Shown one piece after another: positions 34,384 to 39,746 of a DNA stretch of 39,746 bases. Origin of the DNA: Bacillus luti. Lineage in GTDB: Bacteria > Bacillota > Bacilli > Bacillales > Bacillaceae_G. Position numbers and translations under genes: made by a program. The stretch's first letter is position 1, and each line of letters starts with the position of its first letter. The notes under the pieces are model-generated. The model was not told the origin of the DNA, did not search any database, and was given only the letters and a program-made list of their open reading frames with translations. The DNA lies in the NCBI RefSeq assembly GCF_001884105.1, contig NZ_MACI01000044.1, forward strand, positions 1 through 39,746, in the 5' to 3' direction.

Positions 34384-36315
34384 TTAATCATCAAAATCGG
34401 ATCTATGTTTTGTTGAAATTCCTTTCGCTGCTTTTTTTACATGTTGTGGTCTTGCTTGTACATCTCTTGTATCAATCATTGTTAAAGGAAAACGAATCCA
34501 AGAGTCTTTAACGGATTGTTGTCTTGTCGGATAAAACAAAGCGTACGGCTTGCGTAAGGAAGTCAGTCTAAATAGATGGGTAAATAAAAAGATAAATCCA
34601 AGAGAAATCCCGAAAAGTCCTCCTATTTCGGCAAATATGAGAAATGGGAAACGTAGCAGCCGAACCGCATTACCCATTTTATAAATAGGCGTAATAAAGG
34701 ATGCAAGTGCTGATAAGGCAACGATAATTAATAAAATATTACTCGTTAAACCAGCTTGTACAGATGCTTGCCCGATTACGATACCGCCTACAATACCAAG
34801 TGTTTGACCGACCTTCATCGGTAATCTCGCGCCAGCTTCTCTTAATAAATCGATGGCAAGTTCTAAGAAGAGCGCTTCAATTAAAGGTGGAAACGGTACT
34901 TGTGCCCTTGATAAAATCAAAGTTTCAAGTAAATCACTTGGAATGAGTTCATAATGATAACTTAAAACTGCAACGTATAACGGTGTAGCACAGATTGAAA
35001 ATAGAACGGCGATAAGGCGCAAAATTCTTGAAAATGTAGCGTATAGCCAAGAGACGTTATAGTCTTCTGGTGAAATGAAAAAATCGAAATAGGATACAGG
35101 TGTTAGTAAAACACTTGGAGAACCATCAACAAAAATAGCGATTTTCCCATCAATTAGTGCTTTTGTAACTCTATCAGTGCGTTCTGTATTGATATAGAGA
35201 GGGAAAATTGATTTTTCTCCCATTAATTCTTGTATATAAGCACTATCATTAATTTGATCATATTCAAGAGCGCGTAAAGATTCCTCTAGAAAATCAACAT
35301 TATCTTTTTCAGCGAGATTGTCTAAATACATCATGATAACTTTTGTTTTTGAAAACTCTCCGATAATCATTTCTTTTGTTTGTAAATCTAAAACTGGAAG
35401 GCGTTTTCGAACTAAATTAATATTTGTATCAACATCTTCTACGAATCCCTCTTGCGGACCAATAACGGTCGATTCATTTAATGGAGGAGTTGGTGCACGA
35501 TAATTATCAATTGCAATATTTGCAAGCATACACTTTTGATCTTGTTGGTTTACTTGAACAATCGCATGCCCCTTTAAAACCATGTCCTCAATTTTTTGTA
35601 AATCATTCGTAATTGTAATGCCGCTCATTGGAATATGTTCTTTTAGCTCTTCTAGTGAAGCGTTAGGTCGTTCCAAAAGAGTAGGCATTAAGTATTTTTG
35701 CAATTTCTCACCATCAAGTGAAGGACGATAGTAAGAAATCCAATAAGGCATCGTTTCATCGTCAGATGTATGGTAATTAACAAAATCACTAGACTTTTTC
35801 AGCTTCTCTATTAAATTTTGTAGAGAATGGATACGGTCTTTTTCTGGTTTTGTAAAATCATAAATACTATTACTTCCAGAGCTTTGCGAATCGTTCTGCT
35901 TAGAGTTTTGCTGCTTCTCTTGAGAAGAATTGCCCTGTTTAGAGTTTTGCTGTTTCTCTTGAGAAGAATCATCTTGCTTAGAGTTTTGCTGTTTCTCTTG
36001 AGAAGAATCATCTTGTTTAGAATTTTGCTGTTTCTCTTGAGAAGAATCATCTTGTTTAGAATTTTGCTGTTTCTCTTGAGAAGAATCATCTTGCTTAGAG
36101 CTTTGTTGTTTCTCTTGAGAAGAGCCGTTTTGCTTTTTATCCTGGGAAGGATCTTTTTGTTCCTCTTTTTTTTGTTCTTCATTGCTATTTTTATTATGTT
36201 TCATACTTTTAGTCTGCTCTTTGTTAGTATCCTCTTGCTTGTTAGATTGCTGCTCTTCGTTATCTGTTTCGTTTGTTTTTGATTTTTTTTTCTTACGTAA
36301 CCAATTCCAAATCAT
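34384..36315 (-). CDS. GerA-family germinant receptor subunit with Gln/Ser-rich repeat N-terminus
   Basis: A 643-residue protein. Residues 1-150 are an unusual hydrophilic extension with six tandem 13-residue repeats (SSQEKQQNSKQDD type, 65-142). The standard GerA domain follows at about 155-610 with soluble domains and four to five membrane helices (SRILRLIAVLFSI onwards). GerA subunits form a ligand-gated ion channel in the spore inner membrane. A long repeat-bearing N-terminus is reported for inosine-type receptors GerI (B. cereus) and GerH (B. anthracis); this operon may be their counterpart, but I infer this from memory and have not aligned it. First gene of the operon, with a SigG-like promoter 34 bp upstream. 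Confidence 0.93.
   Translation of the reverse strand: MIWNWLRKKKKSKTNETDNEEQQSNKQEDTNKEQTKSMKHNKNSNEEQKKEEQKDPSQDKKQNGSSQEKQQSSKQDDSSQEKQQNSKQDDSSQEKQQNSKQDDSSQEKQQNSKQDDSSQEKQQNSKQGNSSQEKQQNSKQNDSQSSGSNSIYDFTKPEKDRIHSLQNLIEKLKKSSDFVNYHTSDDETMPYWISYYRPSLDGEKLQKYLMPTLLERPNASLEELKEHIPMSGITITNDLQKIEDMVLKGHAIVQVNQQDQKCMLANIAIDNYRAPTPPLNESTVIGPQEGFVEDVDTNINLVRKRLPVLDLQTKEMIIGEFSKTKVIMMYLDNLAEKDNVDFLEESLRALEYDQINDSAYIQELMGEKSIFPLYINTERTDRVTKALIDGKIAIFVDGSPSVLLTPVSYFDFFISPEDYNVSWLYATFSRILRLIAVLFSICATPLYVAVLSYHYELIPSDLLETLILSRAQVPFPPLIEALFLELAIDLLREAGARLPMKVGQTLGIVGGIVIGQASVQAGLTSNILLIIVALSALASFITPIYKMGNAVRLLRFPFLIFAEIGGLFGISLGFIFLFTHLFRLTSLRKPYALFYPTRQQSVKDSWIRFPLTMIDTRDVQARPQHVKKAAKGISTKHRSDFDD
35890..36123 (-). 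repeat. 39-bp tandem repeat (six units) in the gerA-type gene
   Basis: The six 39-bp units encode the 13-residue SSQEKQQNSKQDD-type repeat. The inner units are nearly identical in DNA, while the outer ones differ (SSKQDD, SKQGN, SKQND). The in-frame unit length keeps the reading frame if copy number changes. Confidence 0.92.
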
Positions 36316-36348
36316 ATGTATGCCCTCTTTGATTGTGTAATATAGTGC

Positions 36349-36378
36349 TATTTTGTGGCTAATTTTGTATATTATTCA
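36349..36378 (-). promoter_or_regulatory. SigG-type promoter of the ger operon
   Basis: On the minus strand TGAATA (36378-36373), a 17-bp spacer and CAAAATA (36355-36349) match SigG (TGMATA-N17/18-CATNMTA) with one mismatch. This fits forespore expression of a germinant receptor. Confidence 0.65.
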
Positions 36379-36467
36379 TTTATTTATGAAAAGAAGAAGG
36401 AGATTGGTTTGCATAGAAACAATCCTTTAGTAGGCAGTTCATACTATAGCGGGAAGAGGGCGAATCT

Positions 36468-37592
36468 GTGCAAATTGTAAAAAAGGAGAAGTTTATTTTA
36501 AAAGAGTTTACGTTTGAAAATGGTAGGGTAATGCTTGTCCAAATGGGATATGAGACGTATGGTACTTTAAATAGAGAAAGATCAAATGCAATTTTGGTTT
36601 GCCATTATTTTAGTGCAACAAGTCACGCGGCGGGAAAATATACAGAGAATGATGAGGAGTCTGGTTGGTGGGATGGACTAATTGGACCTGGAAAAGCAAT
36701 TGATACAAATAAGTATTTTGTTATATGTACGGATAATCTTTGTAATGTGCAGGTGAAGAATCCATACGTGATTACAACGGGACCGAAGTCGATTAATCCA
36801 GAAACAGGGGATGAATATGCCATGGATTTCCCTGTGTTTACATTTCTCGATGTAGCTCGTATGCAATATGGATTAATAAAAGATATGGGAATCTCAAGAT
36901 TACACGCTGTAATGGGACCTTCGGCGGGTGGAATGATTGCGCAGCAATGGGCTGTTCACTATCCTCATATGGTAGAACGAATGATTGGCGTTATTACGAA
37001 TCCACAAAATCCAATTATAACGTCCGTAAATGTAGCGCAAAATGCGATTGAAGCAATACAACTAGATCCAAATTGGAAAGGCGGGAAATATGGAGAAGTA
37101 CAGCCGATGAAGGGGCTTCATTTAGCGAATAGAATGATGTTTATGAATGCGTTTGATGAACATTTTTATGAAACGGCATTCTCGCGTAATAGTATAGAAA
37201 TGGCACCTTATCAAGAGTTTTCTACATTAACATCATTTGAGAAAGAGATAAATAAAGTGACATATAGAAGTATAGAGTTAGTAGATGCAAACTCATGGAT
37301 GTACACTGCAAAGGCAGTTTTATTACATGATATTGCGCATGGATTTTCTTCCTTAGCGGAGGCTCTTTCTCGGGTAGAGGCGAATGTACTCATGATTCCG
37401 TGTAAACAAGATTTACTTCAGCCATCTCGTTACAATTATAAAATGGTAGACATTTTGCAAAAACAAGGGAAGTATGCGGAAGTGTATGAGATAGAGAGTA
37501 TAAATGGGCATATGGCGGGAGCATTTGATATTCATTTATTTGAAAAGAAAGTTTATGAATTTTTAAATCGGAAAGTATCTAGTTTTGTGTAA
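36468..37592 (+). CDS. MetX-like alpha/beta-hydrolase (homoserine O-acetyltransferase family)
   Basis: A 374-residue protein with the fold and length of homoserine O-acetyltransferases: CHYFSATSHAAG (oxyanion region), GWWDGLIGPGKAIDTNKYFVICTDNL and nucleophile S152 in VMGPSAGGMIAQQWA. The acid is probably in CKQDLLQPSRY and the His in INGHMAGAFD. Relative to canonical MetX the nucleophile elbow is GPSAGG rather than GGSMGG and the final motif is GHMAG rather than GHDAF. It may be an acyltransferase or esterase of another pathway. It starts at GTG 36468 behind GAAGAGGG, divergent from the ger operon. No methionine genes are adjacent. Confidence 0.82.
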   Translation: MQIVKKEKFILKEFTFENGRVMLVQMGYETYGTLNRERSNAILVCHYFSATSHAAGKYTENDEESGWWDGLIGPGKAIDTNKYFVICTDNLCNVQVKNPYVITTGPKSINPETGDEYAMDFPVFTFLDVARMQYGLIKDMGISRLHAVMGPSAGGMIAQQWAVHYPHMVERMIGVITNPQNPIITSVNVAQNAIEAIQLDPNWKGGKYGEVQPMKGLHLANRMMFMNAFDEHFYETAFSRNSIEMAPYQEFSTLTSFEKEINKVTYRSIELVDANSWMYTAKAVLLHDIAHGFSSLAEALSRVEANVLMIPCKQDLLQPSRYNYKMVDILQKQGKYAEVYEIESINGHMAGAFDIHLFEKKVYEFLNRKVSSFV

Positions 37593-37608
37593 GAAATAAA
37601 TGATGAGG

Positions 37609-37643
37609 AAAAGGTGCAATGTTTGTAGTAGGCACCTTTTTTT
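37609..37643. terminator. Bidirectional terminator
   Basis: AAAAGGTGC (37609-37617) pairs with GCACCTTTT (37632-37640) and is followed by Ts. It lies between the convergent MetX-like gene and the 60-residue gene. Confidence 0.85.
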
Positions 37644-37824
37644 ACATGATTTGCAGACGGAAAATATAGGTAGCGACTGCTATACCGAAGAACGCTATAC
37701 TAAGCAATAGAAATAAGAATGACATTTCTTGTGGCGATTTTATCTTTTTATTATTTTTCATACTAAGTGTAATAATCGCAGTGATTAAGAAAATGACGCC
37801 CATAATGAAAAGAAAAAGTGTCAT
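37642..37824 (-). CDS. Small two-helix membrane protein, unknown function
   Basis: A 60-residue protein with two membrane helices (about 3-20 and 34-54) joined by a basic loop (SMKNNKKIKSPQE). The AAAGGAG ribosome site before ATG 37824 is strong, which supports real translation. No recognised family. Confidence 0.72.
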   Translation of the reverse strand: MTLFLFIMGVIFLITAIITLSMKNNKKIKSPQEMSFLFLLLSIAFFGIAVATYIFRLQIM

Positions 37825-37931
37825 TTTAACTGGCTCCTTTCATAAAACAAGTATATTGAGGATACAATGTGCGAGTTATGTTTGTAAAGAATAAGTTTTG
37901 CTAGAAAATTGAGAAATAAAATTTCGATTCT

Positions 37932-37959
37932 TTGCGTTCTTTCTTTCACATGCTAAAAT
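37932..37959 (+). promoter_or_regulatory. SigA promoter of the rhodanese gene
   Basis: TTGCGT, a 16-bp spacer and TGCTAAAAT (extended -10) lie 65 bp upstream of the start codon. Confidence 0.6.
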
Positions 37960-38023
37960 TAATTAGGAATGCTTGTTTAAAGAAGAAGTTAAAGGTTTTA
38001 TTTTATATAAGGAGGAAATACAT

Positions 38024-38329
38024 ATGACAGAAGTTAACACGATTACTACAGAAGAAGTGCAAGAGCGTTTAGAAAATGGAGAAACGTTATTTTTAGTAGA
38101 TGTAAGGGAAGATGAAGAAGTAGCGGCAGGAAAGATTCCAGAAGCTGTACATATTAAAATGGGTGATATCCCAAATAAAGTAGATTTCTTTGATAAAGAG
38201 AATGAATACATCTTTATTTGCCGTTCAGGAATGCGCAGTGAAAATGTATGCCATTATTTAAATGAGCAAGGATTTAAAACAGTGAACATGGTTGGCGGTA
38301 TGCTTCAATATGAAGGTGAAACGAAATAG
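38024..38329 (+). CDS. Single-domain rhodanese-like protein
   Basis: A 101-residue sulfurtransferase domain. The frame opens earlier (37973), but AAGGAGG at 38009-38015 sets the start at ATG 38024. The active-site loop is C66-RSGMRS (IFICRSGMRS), and the CH2A-type motif LFLVDVRE is near the N-terminus. Family members carry a persulfide on the cysteine and move sulfur to cyanide, thioredoxin or biosynthetic partners. Monocistronic, with its own promoter and terminator. Confidence 0.93.
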   Translation: MTEVNTITTEEVQERLENGETLFLVDVREDEEVAAGKIPEAVHIKMGDIPNKVDFFDKENEYIFICRSGMRSENVCHYLNEQGFKTVNMVGGMLQYEGETK

Positions 38330-38338
38330 TTAATTGTT

Positions 38339-38370
38339 AAAAACTTGAAACGAGTCTGTTTCAAGTTTTT
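38339..38370 (+). terminator. Terminator of the rhodanese gene
   Basis: AAAAACTTGAAAC pairs perfectly with GTTTCAAGTTTTT around a 6-base loop. Confidence 0.95.
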
Positions 38371-38378
38371 TTCTTTTG

Positions 38379-38387
38379 CATACAGTA
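38379..38387 (+). promoter_or_regulatory. Possible SigK/SigE -10 element
   Basis: CATACAGTA matches the mother-cell -10 consensus (CATANNNTA / CATACA-T) and lies 20 bp before the start of the GerPA/F-like gene. A clear -35 is not visible. Confidence 0.4.
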
Positions 38388-38407
38388 TAAAAAAGGAGGA
38401 GGGGGAA

Positions 38408-38632
38408 ATGGGGATTAACTTGCGTAAAGTAAAAATTATTAATAATACAGGAGCTGTTAATGTCGGCGACTGTTATGATATCTCACCTTTAGCGGTGGCG
38501 AAAATATATGCGGGTGCTGGAGGATCGAGTGCTGCTGTTTTTTTAAATGGGAAAAGACAGCCAGAAGCGGTGATCAGAACATCAGTGTTTCTTCCGCCAT
38601 TAGCGACGAGTACACGTACATTAGGTTCATAG
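38408..38632 (+). CDS. GerPA/GerPF-like spore protein
   Basis: 74 residues; ATG 38408 is chosen behind AAAGGAGGAGG. The protein follows the GerPA/GerPF pattern: I-K-I-x-N-x-x-G-x-V-x-x-G-D near the start (VKIINNTGAVNVGD), SPLAVAKIYAGAGGS and a short hydrophobic tail. The gerP proteins help germinants cross the spore coat. This copy lies outside a gerP operon and 20 bp ahead of a second gene of the same type. Two genes of this kind ahead of a collagen-like exosporium gene suggest mother-cell expression. Confidence 0.75.
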   Translation: MGINLRKVKIINNTGAVNVGDCYDISPLAVAKIYAGAGGSSAAVFLNGKRQPEAVIRTSVFLPPLATSTRTLGS

Positions 38633-38652
38633 AGGAAAGGTAGAGTGTGATT

Positions 38653-38976
38653 ATGCCTGCTCATATAAAAGAGTTTGTTATTGTGAATAACACTGGGAAT
38701 ATATTTACCGGTGATAATTTAAGTGATACTTCATTTACTGCGACGAAATCGTATAGTGGTTCAATGGGGTGCACTTGGATTGATGTCGTTACAGTAATAG
38801 GAACGGAGACAAAGCTTTGTTTACAGCCAGGAGATTCTGTGACGACAACATATACACGAGGTACTCCTGCTGGTACTGTACCAGGAACAAATGCAGGGCA
38901 AGTTACAAATGTATCGGGTATAGCGCAAGCTGTCCCTAATACAGATAATATGGATTCAATTGCGGGACTCCCTTAA
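38653..38976 (+). CDS. GerPA/GerPF-like protein with extended C-terminus
   Basis: 107 residues. The first ~45 residues repeat the pattern of the preceding gene (IKEFVIVNNTGNIFTGDN ... SYSGSMG). A Thr/Gly-rich extension follows (TTTYTRGTPAGTVPGTNAGQVTN) and is absent from ordinary GerPA/F proteins. ATG 38653 gives the family-like start MPAHIK; GTG 38647 is better spaced from the GAAAGG site and is an alternative. Likely a spore coat or exosporium component; function unproven. Confidence 0.62.
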   Translation: MPAHIKEFVIVNNTGNIFTGDNLSDTSFTATKSYSGSMGCTWIDVVTVIGTETKLCLQPGDSVTTTYTRGTPAGTVPGTNAGQVTNVSGIAQAVPNTDNMDSIAGLP

Positions 38977-38997
38977 GGAATTAAGGGGGTTTTTATT
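38969..38997 (+). terminator. Terminator overlapping the stop of the second GerP-like gene
   Basis: CCCTTAA pairs with TTAAGGG around GGAA-type loop bases, followed by GGTTTTT. The TAA stop lies in the left arm. Confidence 0.7.
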
Positions 38998-39095
38998 ATT
39001 TGAAATAAAAATAGTCTTTGAGATTGTTTTTGTAAATAGATATTAAGAAGAGGTTTGCTTAATGTAAAAAAAGATGGTGTGTAGGCGGTGAAAGT

Positions 39096-39746
39096 GTGAA
39101 AGAGCGCGATAAACAAAATTCATTAAACTCTAATTTCGGAATTTCACCAAATCTTATTGGACCTACCTTCCCTCCCGTTCCAACGGGATTTACTGGCATG
39201 GGTCCAACGGGTCCAACAGGCCCGACTGGTCCTCAAGGACCAAGAGGATTACAAGGCCCAATGGGGGTAATTGGGCCGACAGGACCTCAAGGTGTGCAAG
39301 GGATGCAAGGACCGGCTGGACCAATAGGAGCAACAGGACCGGAAGGACAGCAGGGATCGCAAGGATTGAGGGGACCAATTGGAGATACAGGAGCAACAGG
39401 TGGGCAGGGGGTGCAAGGAATACAAGGTCCGATCGGTCCGATGGGGGCGACAGGAGCGCAAGGAATACAGGGAATACAGGGAGTGCAAGGTCCGATTGGA
39501 GTGACTGGACCTGAGGGATCTCAAGGAATACAAGGTGTGCAAGGGATACAGGGCGCAACTGGTTCACAAGGAATACAAGGAACTCAAGGGATACAAGGGT
39601 CACAAGGACCAAGTGGAAGTACGGGAATAACAGGAGCAACAGGAGCAACTGGTCAGGGGATACCGGGTCCGACTGGAATAACAGGCCCAACAGGGGTAAC
39701 GGGTCCATCTGGAGGGCCTCCTGGTCCAACGGGTGCAACAGGTGCG
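39096..39746 (+). CDS. BclA-like collagen-repeat exosporium protein, 3' end outside window
   Basis: An open frame of 217 codons continues past the window end. It starts at GTG 39096 behind GGCGGTGA. The first ~35 residues hold the exosporium-leader motif ([19 protein letters not shown], compare BclA FDPNLVGPTLPPIP). An uninterrupted Gly-X-Y region then runs from residue ~35 to the end, mixing GPT/GAT triplets with many GxQ triplets (GIQ, GVQ, GSQ). Such proteins are attached to the exosporium of B. cereus-group spores by their leader, and a C-terminal trimerisation domain would be expected beyond the window. The GxQ-rich repeat differs from the GPT-dominated BclA. Which Bcl paralogue this is cannot be decided. 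Confidence 0.9.
   Translation, partial: MKERDKQNSLNSNFGISPNLIGPTFPPVPTGFTGMGPTGPTGPTGPQGPRGLQGPMGVIGPTGPQGVQGMQGPAGPIGATGPEGQQGSQGLRGPIGDTGATGGQGVQGIQGPIGPMGATGAQGIQGIQGVQGPIGVTGPEGSQGIQGVQGIQGATGSQGIQGTQGIQGSQGPSGSTGITGATGATGQGIPGPTGITGPTGVTGPSGGPPGPTGATGA

Noticed and set aside
31075-36123. Possible CRISPR array at the direct repeats (31075-31236 and 35890-36123)
   Set aside because: Repeats are in-frame tandem coding repeats of 18 and 39 bp without unique spacers, and no cas genes are present.
39190-39738. Minus-strand Leu/Pro-rich frame opposite the collagen gene
   Set aside because: It is the complement of the Gly-X-Y repeat; the plus-strand frame with leader motif and RBS is the real one.

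Overview
The window looks like chromosome from the Bacillus cereus group (B. cereus / thuringiensis / anthracis). It is AT-rich and uses Bacillus-type Shine-Dalgarno sites. It carries copies of a ~140-150 bp repeat that matches the description of bcr1, a repeat specific to this group. It encodes a collagen-like protein with an exosporium-leader motif, a camelysin/TasA-family protein and a GerA/GerB/GerC germinant receptor. It also has ytqAB, ytpAB, ytoA, yttB and leuS homologues known from the equivalent B. subtilis region. No tRNA, rRNA, CRISPR array, prophage or complete insertion sequence was seen.

Layout. 1-8050: a partial bcr1 copy, a terminator-bearing leader, a NarL/DegS-type kinase and regulator pair, a 1383-residue secreted subtilase ending in cohesin-like and dockerin-like modules, and a CalY/TasA paralogue. 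8073-18145: mostly minus-strand envelope and housekeeping genes (glycosyltransferase, PAP2 phosphatase, gamma carbonic anhydrase, PepSY membrane protein, racemase, ABC exporter, ytqB-ytqA), interrupted by the plus-strand ytpA-ytpB pair. 18257-26980: ytzC, a 49-residue protein, a DUF418 membrane protein, a BceAB-type peptide-detoxification ABC transporter, a degenerate tyrosine recombinase followed by khtTU (K+/H+ antiporter), and an MFS transporter. 26981-29906: leucine T-box and leuS. 29888-39746: largely spore-related (His/Gly/Gln-rich repeat protein, gerABC-type operon with a SigG-like promoter, two GerPA/GerPF-like proteins, and a collagen-like exosporium protein cut by the window end), mixed with a GNAT, a MazG-like hydrolase, a MetX-like acyltransferase and a rhodanese.

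How the genes may work together. The kinase/regulator pair next to the multidomain protease and the TasA-like fibre protein suggests a regulated surface module, but no sipW is present. The DUF418 gene and the bceAB-like operon share an almost identical three-half-site operator (TNACA-N4-YGTAA-N6-TGTAA), so they are probably controlled by one BceR-like regulator encoded elsewhere. khtT and khtU form a c-di-AMP-type potassium/proton antiporter without khtS. The spore genes would act in germinant sensing and in coat/exosporium structure.

The observations most worth following up are: two bcr1 copies lying, in the same orientation, between a stop codon and the gene's terminator, with the TAA stop inside the ATAAA target duplication; a second short repeat family at about 20051 and 25621; the paired operators; and the subtilase carrying both a cohesin-like and a dockerin-like module. 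I did not find a clearly new multigene defence or mobile system here.
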